DNA of 21,636 nt from an uncultured Lachnospiraceae bacterium (GTDB lineage Bacteria; Bacillota_A; Clostridia; Lachnospirales; Lachnospiraceae): positions 1 through 21,636 of the forward strand of contig CAJUMT010000031.1 in NCBI GenBank assembly GCA_910587495.1. Reading direction: 5' to 3'. The stretch's first letter is position 1. Each line of letters starts with the position of its first letter. Below are positions 13,534 through 21,579 of this stretch, one piece after another. The notes below the pieces were generated by a model. The model searched no databases and was not told where the DNA came from. It saw nothing but the letters and a program-made list of their open reading frames with translations. The position numbers were made by a program, and so were the translations under genes.

Positions 13534-14298
13534 TTATTCCTCCATATAAAACATAAGGACAGACAAGATACAAAGCCCCGCTGTCTCTGTTCTTAAGATT
13601 CTCTTTCCAAGTGTAATGGGCTTCGCCCCGGCTTCTATGGCCGCCTGAACTTCCGCTTTGTCAAAACCGCCCTCCGGACCGATAAAGATTCCCACAGACT
13701 GCCCCTTCTCAATCTTTTTTAACAGACTGCGCGTCTGCTCCATGGCAGTCATACTGTCTTTCCCCAGCAGTTCATCCGCACATTCATAAGGGATCAGGCA
13801 TATATCCAGCGCCTTCGCCTGCAGAAGCGCCTCTGCAAAATCCACAGTCGGAGCTACCTGCGGAACAATCCCCCTGCCGGACTGTTTGGCCGCACTCTCG
13901 GCAACAGCGTTCCACCGTCTGCGCTTGTTTTCCTCTTTTTTCGCATCCAGCTTTACCACACATCTTTTTGAAGCCACCGGCACAACAGAAGCGGCTCCTA
14001 ATTCCACCGCTTTTTGTATAATAAGTTCCATTTTGTCCCCTTTAGGAAGACACTGAAACAATACCAGGCGGGAAGGAAGTTCCGCATGTACTTCCTCTCT
14101 GGTGATAATATCCGCCGTCACCTGTATTTCTTCCAGTTCGGCTATCCGGCATCTGTATGCATGGCCAAAACCATCGCTGACTGCGATCTGCTCTCCCGCT
14201 TTCATACGAAGAACATTCTTTATATGATTCACATCCGATCCTAAGATCTTTATCTCATTCTCCCCAACCTGGTATGGTTCAACAAAGAAATGGTACAT
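13534..14298 (-). CDS. rsmE: 16S rRNA (uracil1498-N3)-methyltransferase RsmE
   Basis: SPOUT-class methyltransferase for m3U1498 of 16S rRNA. The N-terminal PUA-like domain reads MYHFFVEP through DVNHIKNVLRMKAGE. The knotted SAM-binding domain has LPKGDKMELIIQKAVELGA, RRRWNAVAESAAKQSGRG, IGPEGGF and the final LGKRILRTETAGL. The 254 aa match the family. It overlaps the end of prmA by 20 nt, with GAGGA 6 nt before the ATG at 14298, and ends 3 nt before the desulfurase gene. The prmA-rsmE pairing is widespread in Firmicutes. Confidence 0.95.
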   Translation of the reverse strand: MYHFFVEPYQVGENEIKILGSDVNHIKNVLRMKAGEQIAVSDGFGHAYRCRIAELEEIQVTADIITREEVHAELPSRLVLFQCLPKGDKMELIIQKAVELGAASVVPVASKRCVVKLDAKKEENKRRRWNAVAESAAKQSGRGIVPQVAPTVDFAEALLQAKALDICLIPYECADELLGKDSMTAMEQTRSLLKKIEKGQSVGIFIGPEGGFDKAEVQAAIEAGAKPITLGKRILRTETAGLCILSVLMFYMEE

Positions 14299-15253
14299 TT
14301 GTTTTCCTCGCCGTCACAGACACCCATTCGCCCTGGCGGTTTACTTCCAGCACTTCAAGGCCTGCTTTTTTTACTGCCTCCACAACCACTGGTTCTTTTT
14401 CATCAATGATACCGGAGCAAATATAGACACCATCCTTTTTCATATGTTTTACAATAACCGGCGTCAAAGGAATCAATACTTCTGCCAGGATATTGGCTGT
14501 AACTATATCATATTTTTCGTAACCAACCGCCTGCCCTAAAGCCTCATCATCAATCAGATTTCCTTCCGCTACCGTAAACTGTTCCTTAACAATACCATTT
14601 ACTTCCATATTTTCCTGAGCCGCGCTGACAGCGCAAGTATCCAAATCCGTGCCAAAGCAATAAGCAGCGCCCAGCTTAATAGCCGCAATGGAGAGAATAC
14701 CGCTCCCGGTTCCCACGTCCAGCATAACCGTGTCGGATGTTACAAATTTACGAAGCGCCCGGATGCAAAGCTGCGTCGTTTCATGCATTCCTGTACCGAA
14801 AGCTGTCCCAGGGTCGATTTGAATCAAAAGCTTCTCCCGGTCTTCGGGCTTTACTTCTTCCCAGGATGGTTTGATCAGTATATCATCCACATAAAACTGA
14901 TGAAAATATTCTTTCCAGTTATTGATCCAATCTTTATCTTCCGTCTGAGAAGCCTTGATCGTCCCCGCACCTACATCAATGCCCCAGCCGCGTATTTCCT
15001 CAAGACCTTCCTGTACTGCCGCCAGAACAGGAGCATTGTCTTCATCCGGATCAAGGTAAAAGCTGATATAAGCCACACCGTCGTCCGCAGGACCTTCTGG
15101 AAGTATATCCACAAACATCCGGGCTTTATCATTTTCGGTTAAAGGAACCTTGTCCTCAATCTCAATCCCTTCGATTCCCACGTCCATCATCATACTGCTG
15201 ACCATGTCTTCTGCTTCCGCTGTGGTTGTCAGTGTATATTTATTCCATTTCAT
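14279..15253 (-). CDS. prmA: Ribosomal protein L11 methyltransferase PrmA
   Basis: SAM-dependent enzyme that methylates ribosomal protein L11. The N-terminal L11-binding domain (MKWNKYTLTTTAEAEDMVSSMM) is followed by the signature DPGTAFGTGMHETTQLC, SAM motif I LDVGTGSGILSIAA, GTDLDTCAV and the NILAEVLIPL motif. At 324 aa it is slightly longer than the E. coli protein, as in other Firmicutes. It starts 4 nt after the HAD gene and overlaps rsmE, so the three are probably translated from one message. Confidence 0.95.
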   Translation of the reverse strand: MKWNKYTLTTTAEAEDMVSSMMMDVGIEGIEIEDKVPLTENDKARMFVDILPEGPADDGVAYISFYLDPDEDNAPVLAAVQEGLEEIRGWGIDVGAGTIKASQTEDKDWINNWKEYFHQFYVDDILIKPSWEEVKPEDREKLLIQIDPGTAFGTGMHETTQLCIRALRKFVTSDTVMLDVGTGSGILSIAAIKLGAAYCFGTDLDTCAVSAAQENMEVNGIVKEQFTVAEGNLIDDEALGQAVGYEKYDIVTANILAEVLIPLTPVIVKHMKKDGVYICSGIIDEKEPVVVEAVKKAGLEVLEVNRQGEWVSVTARKTNVPFLC

Positions 15254-15257
15254 ACGC

Positions 15258-15917
15258 TCATGCTCCCTTTAATATATACTCGGTAATCCCCTCCACACTG
15301 TCCACAACAGCGATCGCACCTGCCTTTTCAAGTTCCCCTTCAGCCGCAAATCCCATGGACAGTCCAAGGCACGGAATCCCGAAAACCGCCGCGCCTTCCA
15401 CATCATGCCGCCTGTCTCCCACCATCAGAATCTCCCTTTTTTCAGGTTCGGAAAGGCGCATTCTCTTTAAAAGTTCATCAATCACCTGATCTTTATGGGT
15501 ACGGGTCTCGTCCATACTGCCTCCGCAGACATAGTCAAACAGTTCGTCTATTTCAAAATACGCAAGAATCTTTTCCACAAAATATTCCGGTTTGGAGGAA
15601 GCGACCGCAATTACTTTGCCATGTTCTTTGAGATCTGTCAGCATCTTTTTAGTCCCATCAAACAATTTATTCTGACGCCAGCCATGAACGCTGAAATTTT
15701 CCCTGTAATATTCTGTTCCCTGTCTGGCTTCGTCCAAAGTAAACCCATAGTATTCCATAAAAGAATCCACAAGTGGCGGCCCGATAAAAACTTCCAGTTT
15801 TGTAAGATCCGGTTCTTCAATACCCATCTTTTTAAGCGCGTACTGCACGCTCCTGGTAATCCCTTCTCTGGGATCGGTTAAGGTGCCGTCAAGATCAAAA
15901 AATATATATTTATACAA
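15258..15917 (-). CDS. HAD superfamily phosphatase, phosphoglycolate phosphatase-like
   Basis: A subfamily IA HAD hydrolase of 219 aa. Motif I is FFDLDGTLTD (D8 nucleophile, D10), motif II is VASSKP, and motif IV is MVGDRRHDVEGA. The cap region has FIGPPLVDSF, common in gph/ppaX-like proteins. The substrate cannot be read from sequence; phosphoglycolate, pyrophosphate or a nucleotide are all possible. The start is TTG at 15917 with a perfect AGGAGG 8 nt upstream; that site is the end of repeat copy B. The same TTG plus AGGAGG design occurs at rnjA behind copy A. Cotranscription with prmA-rsmE is likely. Confidence 0.87.
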   Translation of the reverse strand: MYKYIFFDLDGTLTDPREGITRSVQYALKKMGIEEPDLTKLEVFIGPPLVDSFMEYYGFTLDEARQGTEYYRENFSVHGWRQNKLFDGTKKMLTDLKEHGKVIAVASSKPEYFVEKILAYFEIDELFDYVCGGSMDETRTHKDQVIDELLKRMRLSEPEKREILMVGDRRHDVEGAAVFGIPCLGLSMGFAAEGELEKAGAIAVVDSVEGITEYILKGA

Positions 15918-15925
15918 GTTCTGTT

Positions 15926-15987
15926 CCTCCTAATTTAAGTTCCGCTCTGTCCCTTCAACTGTCCTGGCAGGAAATCAATTGCCGTCC
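15926..15987 (-). repeat. Gene-junction repeat, copy B (91-aa gene/HAD gene)
   Basis: This 62-nt copy aligns with 7839-7900. On the minus strand it has GGCAATTGATTTCCTGCCAG, then GGGACAGAGCGGAACTTAAA, then TTAGGAGG. It carries the last codons (ISCQDS and stop) of the 91-aa gene and the Shine-Dalgarno of the HAD gene. By eye, 19 of the 23 outer bases match copy A and the inner 20 or so are almost identical; the middle is looser. Confidence 0.65.
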
Positions 15988-16230
15988 CTCACCTATAATC
16001 CATGTATATGCAAGATCAAGGCCTTCCTCAGAAAACGGAAACTCTTTTTTTACTTTCTTTTCATCCTCTGTATGAGCCAGCGCAAAAGGTTCCGGCCACA
16101 CGATCGTCTGCAGCAATGTTTTCTCTTCTTCCTCCACTTTTCCGATCCAGAACCTTAAGCCCCTGTCAGAGCCTGTAAAGGCTTCTTTTTTATAAAAAGG
16201 AAGATGGAACAGATCGTTTCTTTCCAGCAT
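15955..16230 (-). CDS. Hypothetical 91-aa protein
   Basis: I do not recognise this protein. It is small, Glu/Lys-rich and probably soluble, with FYKKEAFTGSDRGLRFWIGKV, VWPEPFALAHT and FPFSEEGLDLAYTWI as the most distinctive stretches and no membrane segment. The ATG at 16230 shares its A with the stop of the preceding gene (TGATG), with GAGGG about 6 nt upstream; a TTG at 16233 is less likely. The last residues, ISCQDS, come from repeat copy B, so the original C-terminus may have been changed. Tight coupling to the zinc-ribbon membrane protein suggests a joint function, but none is evident. Confidence 0.65.
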   Translation of the reverse strand: MLERNDLFHLPFYKKEAFTGSDRGLRFWIGKVEEEEKTLLQTIVWPEPFALAHTEDEKKVKKEFPFSEEGLDLAYTWIIGEGRQLISCQDS

Positions 16231-17222
16231 CAAAGTCCCTCATCCTTCAGTGTCACTGTCACCCAGCCTTCATCGTAGTTAAAACCGATCTCCAATCCCA
16301 CCGGTGTATAAAACATCACGCTGTCCGCATCACTTTTTAAATATGCCTCCAGCTCTTCATCCGAAAGATCGTCCACAAAATCCACCGTTCCGTTCTGGTA
16401 TGTATTTCTCGCACGGAACTGCCATACAAGCTCCAGATCCACCGGCTTCATCTCATCATGGGAGATGACCTCTCCCGTATCCAGTCGAAACGTAATCGCC
16501 TCCACTCGAGGATGCGTACTATTCTTCTCATACAGACTGTGTTTAAAGGCAAGGCTTATTTTTTCCTCATCCATATAAGTCACATAACCATAACTGGAAG
16601 CTCCCATGGCATATTCTTCATAAGAAGCCTTGTATTTGCAGGCTGCTTCTTCTATTTTCTGGTTCATAGAAGCAAATTTTTCTTTGTCCTCTCCTTTGAG
16701 TATCGGATAGAAACAGTCATAAGCGCAGGTATCTTCCGTATCTGCCGGATGCAAAGACACCGATTGCCACAGGATACCATAGCTTAGACCCAGCGATGTA
16801 GCATCTGTAATTTCCTCATAATAATCATCGCTTTTATCCGGCACATATTCTTCGTAGTCATCATCGTAATTGTCATAATAATCATCGAAAAAGTCATATG
16901 GATCACCATATCCGAAATACCCGTCATCATATGTGTCGTTTCCATATCCCGGCATATTTCTTACCTGTATTCTCTGAAAAAATGACACGACGCACAAAAC
17001 TGTAAATATAATAAAAACTACCAGAAATGCAATCCCTACAGTCACGCCGACCCCCACAAGGACACCGTGTTTATTAGGTCCGCTTTTGGGTTTCGAATGT
17101 ATTACCACATCTCCTGAAACCGTCGATTTTGTCCAGCTTCCATAACCGCAGCTTTGGCACACACCGTTTTGCATCACTGCGCCGCATTTAGGGCAGAAGC
17201 TAAATTCCTTTTGTTCGTCCAT
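16230..17222 (-). CDS. Zinc-ribbon, single-pass membrane protein with Tyr/Asp-rich linker
   Basis: A 330-aa protein. Residues 1-28 form a zinc ribbon (C10, C13, C22, C25). A basic stretch precedes a hydrophobic transmembrane segment at about 54-82. Residues 90-137 are extremely rich in Tyr, Asp and Glu with some Gly. A folded C-terminal domain (about 145-330) contains ITFRLDTGEVISHDEM, LSDEELEAYL and LEIGFNYDEGWVTV, loosely like the DUF3298/RsiV type of extracellular domain; that resemblance is a guess. Topology would put the ribbon inside and the C-terminal domain outside. The ATG at 17222 has GGGAGAG upstream. It heads the run into the HAD-prmA genes; an inverted repeat lies 32 nt upstream of its start. 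Confidence 0.75.
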   Translation of the reverse strand: MDEQKEFSFCPKCGAVMQNGVCQSCGYGSWTKSTVSGDVVIHSKPKSGPNKHGVLVGVGVTVGIAFLVVFIIFTVLCVVSFFQRIQVRNMPGYGNDTYDDGYFGYGDPYDFFDDYYDNYDDDYEEYVPDKSDDYYEEITDATSLGLSYGILWQSVSLHPADTEDTCAYDCFYPILKGEDKEKFASMNQKIEEAACKYKASYEEYAMGASSYGYVTYMDEEKISLAFKHSLYEKNSTHPRVEAITFRLDTGEVISHDEMKPVDLELVWQFRARNTYQNGTVDFVDDLSDEELEAYLKSDADSVMFYTPVGLEIGFNYDEGWVTVTLKDEGL

Positions 17223-17253
17223 GTATTTCTCTCCCTGCTATCATTGTGCTTAT

Positions 17254-17278
17254 TTTATAATCCTCATCCTATTATAAA
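17254..17278. promoter_or_regulatory. Inverted repeat TTTATAAT-N9-ATTATAAA
   Basis: A perfect 8-bp inverted repeat with a 9-nt spacer in the 74-nt gap between the acyltransferase stop and the zinc-ribbon gene. Each arm contains TATAAT read on one strand, so one may be the -10 of the zinc-ribbon gene (minus strand, 17271-17276), although no good -35 is present. Arms of TTATAAT resemble PerR half-sites, but the spacing (9 rather than 1) does not match. It may be an operator or only an AT-rich palindrome. Confidence 0.3.
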
Positions 17279-17296
17279 TCACCTGTCGGCATTTGG

Positions 17297-18385
17297 CTAC
17301 TGTTTTTCCTTGACAAAGATATTGTCTATTTTGTCACAGAGCTTCTCTTCCTTTTGATGCCATCCGGTCTTCTTATACCATCCGGACAACAAAGTAAATA
17401 TCTTTTGCCGCACCAGATCCAGGCAGGTACAGACAATATATACAACCATAGCCACCGCGGCAGCATATATAACCGACCAGTGCGTCAGTGCCACCTTACT
17501 TGTCCGGAACAGGTCCCATACATGATAGCGGATTAAATAATTATCGTGAATCAGATAAACGCCAAACGCCGCGCCTGATATTCTCAGGATCAGCCCGTCC
17601 AATTTTGATTTCTTCCAGGGCATATTCTTCACTCCCAAAAACAGGAAAACCGTCGCCAACAAAGAAAGAAATGAATTATAGTTCAGAAAATACCCCATGT
17701 CCTCCAGTTTAAGTTCCATAGCCAGATAAACACTCCCCAGCACCGTCAACGAACATACGGCATACCCGCCGATCCCGTACCAGAAGTATCTGCGCTCTGC
17801 TTTTGTATATAATTTTATATAGCCTGCCAAAAATATCAGAAACAGAAACCAGGATACTTCCCGTCCGGTATAGACACCATAGGTATTGACTCTGAATATC
17901 ATATGATTGACGCTGAGCAAAACTGCCAATACCACCAAAAGATACTGATACTGGCGTTTTGTAAGGCGTATTGCCAACATCCCTGCAAAAGGCATCAAAA
18001 AAGACACTCCCATATAGACAGAAGCAAACCAATAGTTCTTTGTTGACAAAGGGAAAATCGCCATAATCACGTCTTCCCATCCTGTGTTGTCAAATACACT
18101 CCAGATCAGAAAGATCCCCAGAGAATAGAAAAGCACCTGTTTCCAAAGTTTTAAAAGTCTCTGAGACTTAAACTGCCTGTCTATGGAAAAATACCCTGCA
18201 AGCATAATAAAACAATTTACATGTACCACTGAAAAAGACTGTATGAAATACGATAAGAAATAGTTTACTGTCCCATATCCCAATTTCGCCGTCACCCGGC
18301 CATGGAACAGACAATGCCCGATTACAATCATATACATACATAAAATACGAAGCAGTTCAAAATTTACCTGCCTTTTTTCCGCCAC
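17297..18385 (-). CDS. Acyltransferase 3 (AT3) family membrane protein
   Basis: A 362-aa multi-pass membrane protein of the AT3 (OafA/WecH-like) family, about ten hydrophobic segments long. The first helix holds the family hallmarks R13 and H24 in NFELLRILCMYMIVIGHC, and FIMLAGYFSI follows the second. Such proteins O-acylate cell-surface glycans, often with acetyl groups, at the cytoplasmic membrane. The C-terminus is basic and cytoplasmic. The start is GTG at 18385 with AAGGAG 7 nt upstream; no in-frame ATG is closer. It lies 29 nt after the 687-aa membrane protein, so the two probably serve one glycan pathway. Confidence 0.85.
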   Translation of the reverse strand: MAEKRQVNFELLRILCMYMIVIGHCLFHGRVTAKLGYGTVNYFLSYFIQSFSVVHVNCFIMLAGYFSIDRQFKSQRLLKLWKQVLFYSLGIFLIWSVFDNTGWEDVIMAIFPLSTKNYWFASVYMGVSFLMPFAGMLAIRLTKRQYQYLLVVLAVLLSVNHMIFRVNTYGVYTGREVSWFLFLIFLAGYIKLYTKAERRYFWYGIGGYAVCSLTVLGSVYLAMELKLEDMGYFLNYNSFLSLLATVFLFLGVKNMPWKKSKLDGLILRISGAAFGVYLIHDNYLIRYHVWDLFRTSKVALTHWSVIYAAAVAMVVYIVCTCLDLVRQKIFTLLSGWYKKTGWHQKEEKLCDKIDNIFVKEKQ

Positions 18386-18414
18386 AACTCCACTCCTTCA
18401 TTAAAAAAGGCCGT

Positions 18415-20478
18415 CTATCGTGATTCATACAGATGATTCTCTGTCACAAGCCTTCTTCCTTTATCTTTATCCCGTATCACCACATGGACTTCATACCGAT
18501 CATCCAAAGGATAACTCATCTTTGGTATCATAAATCGCACCTGGTCTGTATTTTCCAAAGAGTCGTCATAAAGTATGGAATACAACCCATTTTCGTCCTG
18601 CTGCCTCCAGACGCCCTGATACATGCGTCTTTTTCCACTCTCTACACTTTCCATCCACAAAAAGACGCTTTTTCCTTTCAGTTCTTCCGGCGTCATATCT
18701 ACAGTCGCCTCAAACACGTCGTAGCGGTCCTCTTCCGCCGTATAGGTTTTGTCAAGAGACGCTGTATATTCTACATCCTTCAATCCGGACATTTTATAAT
18801 TCAGCGCAAAAAGATCAAATTCCCCGATCTGATTTAATTTAGAATAAGTGATAAAGATACCGTCATAGGTATCCTGCAAATGAAGCATAATGTGCTCCAT
18901 CAGCGTATTGGAGATCAACACCGCCCGATCACTTTTATAAAGAGAAGTCAAAAGGCTTCTCTCCCCGTAATTTTCCAGATTGGATACCACCTGGGGAGAT
19001 TCCGTTTCCCATCCGCCCAGAGAAAAGATATTGGTCAGATATTCTTCCGGAATTTTTTCAAAAATAGAATATCCAAGTTCCATCCCATTATTAGTCAACG
19101 GGTCAAAAGCATAATAGATCTTTTTATCTTTGCTGATGGTATCGTATAAAGTCCGAAAGGCTACAGCGGAAGCAGAAGACTGCACCGACGGTTCAAAAAG
19201 AGGCACCACCAGCATGCGGACACAGACTCCTGCGGTCAAAACCACGCCTGCAAACGCTGTCCCAAACAAACGCTTCCCTTCCAGCTTATCTTCCCATTTT
19301 ATTTTGATGTCTTCTTCTGCTGCCGTCCACACAAAGATCAGGCAGCTAATAAGACACGCCGTAACAACAATAGGAAGCACTCTATAGATACTGATAAAAT
19401 ACAGATAAACGCAAAGAAGTGCAAAAAAAGGATAACCCACAAGGAACCAATCCTTTCTTTTTCGCATGGAGGACAACGGAAGCAGCCACAAAACCGCCAT
19501 CAGAACCCCTAGTAAAAAGAGCGGCTTTTTCATCAGTATAATCAGATAATCCAAAAGATATTCCCACTGAAAGGGTCTGCTTTTACGAAACTCCACAATG
19601 GCGCGGAATGTATCTGCCGTATAACGATCATAATCTGAGATCAGCCAATTCTGCAAATTGATACAATCTGTTCTTGTAAGACCGATCTTTTCATATTCCG
19701 CCTGATATTCATCCCATTCAGGTACTCCATAGTCTAAAAGCTGTTGACGAGCTCTGTCATATTCCCGATAATGGGACTGGGGGCTGTCCGGCGTATACAC
19801 CAGCAGATTTTCTGCTGCTATACTGCCAAAAACCAGCACAAATGCAGTCAGACAGGGCAGACAATCCCGCGCAATAAATACTTTCCATTCACCTTTATGC
19901 CACGCCCCAAAGGCCTGAAACAGCCACATACCAAAGGCAAGAATACTGACCATGCCAAAAGCCTGAAAACGAATCCAGCTTCCCAGTAGAAGAAAACAAA
20001 TCCCCGCTACCGTCCGGACGCTTTTCAGACGCCGCTCTCCTGCAAGCAGCAGTACATAACCCGCTGCAGTTGCCACAGCCGCCGTCTTCGTATACTGCAG
20101 TTCCACATACAAAGGATGCAGGCAAGCCAACGTCAACATGAGAGCCATAATCATCCCTGTCTTTTTTGCGCATCCAATCCATACAAAACCAATGGCTGTC
20201 AGAGATAAAAAGATAGTCCCATACATCGCAAACGTATAACAGTTGAGTCCCGGCGCCAGCAAATAAAGCCCTTTTAAAAGCCACCCAAATCCGCTGTGCA
20301 GATAAATAAAATACCACGAAGGCTCTCCATAGGCTCCCGATGCAATGGCCGCCAGAGAAAATTCATCATTCGACCCGTAATAGGGGTGCAGAAAATAAAC
20401 GACATACAAAAGGACGATCCCATGGAACGCCAGGAACAAACATTGCATCTGCCTGACCGAAAGACTGTTTCTTCTCAC
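18415..20478 (-). CDS. Large multi-pass membrane protein, GT-C glycosyltransferase-like
   Basis: A 687-aa protein. Roughly the first 430 residues hold many transmembrane helices. After the first helix comes HPYYGSNDEF (N37-D38-E39), an acidic first-loop motif like that of GT-C glycosyltransferases that use lipid-linked sugars. YDRARQQLLDYG and NLQNWLISDYDRYTADTF form an extracytoplasmic loop. Residues 430-687 form a soluble C-terminal region with FDPLTNNGMELGYSIFE and a beta-rich end. I do not recognise a named family. The GTG at 20478 has AAGGAAG about 7 nt upstream. Pairing with an acyltransferase suggests surface polysaccharide or teichoic-acid decoration, which is inference. Confidence 0.7.
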   Translation of the reverse strand: MRRNSLSVRQMQCLFLAFHGIVLLYVVYFLHPYYGSNDEFSLAAIASGAYGEPSWYFIYLHSGFGWLLKGLYLLAPGLNCYTFAMYGTIFLSLTAIGFVWIGCAKKTGMIMALMLTLACLHPLYVELQYTKTAAVATAAGYVLLLAGERRLKSVRTVAGICFLLLGSWIRFQAFGMVSILAFGMWLFQAFGAWHKGEWKVFIARDCLPCLTAFVLVFGSIAAENLLVYTPDSPQSHYREYDRARQQLLDYGVPEWDEYQAEYEKIGLTRTDCINLQNWLISDYDRYTADTFRAIVEFRKSRPFQWEYLLDYLIILMKKPLFLLGVLMAVLWLLPLSSMRKRKDWFLVGYPFFALLCVYLYFISIYRVLPIVVTACLISCLIFVWTAAEEDIKIKWEDKLEGKRLFGTAFAGVVLTAGVCVRMLVVPLFEPSVQSSASAVAFRTLYDTISKDKKIYYAFDPLTNNGMELGYSIFEKIPEEYLTNIFSLGGWETESPQVVSNLENYGERSLLTSLYKSDRAVLISNTLMEHIMLHLQDTYDGIFITYSKLNQIGEFDLFALNYKMSGLKDVEYTASLDKTYTAEEDRYDVFEATVDMTPEELKGKSVFLWMESVESGKRRMYQGVWRQQDENGLYSILYDDSLENTDQVRFMIPKMSYPLDDRYEVHVVIRDKDKGRRLVTENHLYESR

Positions 20479-20510
20479 TAGTCTACTTCCTTTCCAAAAG
20501 GATAAAACAG

Positions 20511-20546
20511 TAAAGAAAGCTGCCGCAGCATACGCGCCGTGACAGC
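20511..20546 (-). terminator. Probable terminator downstream of ilvC
   Basis: On the minus strand GCTGTC (20541-20546) can pair with GGCAGC (20519-20524), one pair being G-U, with a shorter GC-rich stem possible inside the loop. TTTCTTTA follows. It starts 16 nt after the ilvC stop and occupies most of the 84-nt gap before the GTG of the 687-aa gene. The large loop makes it less certain than the terminator at 11136. Confidence 0.45.
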
Positions 20547-20562
20547 CTCCCCCATACTCTGA

Positions 20563-21579
20563 TTAATTATCCAGTAATTTGTCTTCTCCGTTCCAGCTGT
20601 AAAGCTTGCGGATTTCTTTACCGACTTTCTCTGACGGATGCTCAGCAGCCAGTTTTCTCATGGCTTTAAAATGTGCCTGTCCGCCTGCCGGGGACATATC
20701 CAGAAGGAATTCTTTCGCAAAGGAACCATCCTGGATATCTTTTAAGATCTTTCTCATAGTATTCTTTGTTTCCTCTGTGATCAGCTTAGGACCGGTCACA
20801 TAGTCACCATATTCAGCTGTATTGGAAATAGAATATCTCATGCCTTCAAAACCGGACTGATAGATCAAATCCACAATCAGCTTCATTTCATGAATACACT
20901 CAAAATATGCATTTCTCGGATCATAGCCGGCCTCGGTCAAAACTTCAAAACCTGCCTGCATCAACGCACATACGCCGCCGCACAAAACTGCTTGCTCACC
21001 GAACAGGTCAGTTTCTGTCTCTGTGCGGAAAGTCGTCTCCAAAACGCCTGCCCTTGCGCCTCCGATGGCCAGAGCATAAGCCAATGCTTTTTCCAGCGCT
21101 TTGCCGGAAGCATCCTGATGTACGGCTACCAGACACGGAACGCCTTTGCCTGCCTGATATTCGCTTCTTACGGTATGTCCCGGTCCTTTCGGCGCGATCA
21201 TAGTAACATCCACATTCTTAGGCGGCACGATCTGGTTGAAATGAATATTAAAGCCATGGGCGAACATCAGCATATTGCCCTCTTCCAGATTCGGCTCAAT
21301 ATCTTTTTTATACATGGCAGCCTGCAGCTCATCATTGATCAGAATCATAATGATATCTGCTTTTTTTGCTGCCTCTGCAGCGGTATATACTTCAAAGCCC
21401 TGTTCTTCCGCTCTCTTCCAGGATTTGCTTCCCTCATAAAGTCCGATGATCACATGACAGCCTGATTCTTTTGCGTTCAGAGCATGCGCATGCCCCTGGC
21501 TTCCATAGCCGATCACCGCAATCGTCTTTCCTTCCAGCAGGGAAAGGTTACAATCTTCCTGATAATAAATTTTTGCCAT
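20563..21579 (-). CDS. ilvC: Ketol-acid reductoisomerase, class I
   Basis: Converts acetolactate or acetohydroxybutyrate to the dihydroxy acid in valine, isoleucine and leucine synthesis. The Rossmann domain has VIGYGSQGHAHALN (dinucleotide motif at 24-29). MIAPKGPGHTVRSEY, the metal-site stretch ETDLFGEQAVLCGG, the C-terminal CIHEMKLIVDLIY and the SISNTAEYGDY motif are all present. The 338 aa are typical of class I. The cofactor loop reads GLYEGSKSW (46-54), with Tyr-Glu where NADP-type enzymes usually have Arg-Lys or similar, which may affect NADPH preference. The ATG at 21579 follows GGAGGAG. No other ilv or leu gene is visible downstream. Confidence 0.96.
   Translation of the reverse strand: MAKIYYQEDCNLSLLEGKTIAVIGYGSQGHAHALNAKESGCHVIIGLYEGSKSWKRAEEQGFEVYTAAEAAKKADIIMILINDELQAAMYKKDIEPNLEEGNMLMFAHGFNIHFNQIVPPKNVDVTMIAPKGPGHTVRSEYQAGKGVPCLVAVHQDASGKALEKALAYALAIGGARAGVLETTFRTETETDLFGEQAVLCGGVCALMQAGFEVLTEAGYDPRNAYFECIHEMKLIVDLIYQSGFEGMRYSISNTAEYGDYVTGPKLITEETKNTMRKILKDIQDGSFAKEFLLDMSPAGGQAHFKAMRKLAAEHPSEKVGKEIRKLYSWNGEDKLLDN

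Noticed and set aside
17251..17280. PerR box
   Set aside because: The half-sites look right, but a PerR box needs a 1-nt centre, whereas here the arms are 9 nt apart.
17310..17340. Hairpin GACAAA...TTTGTC near the end of the acyltransferase gene
   Set aside because: It lies inside the coding sequence before the stop and has no U-run after it, so it is not a terminator.
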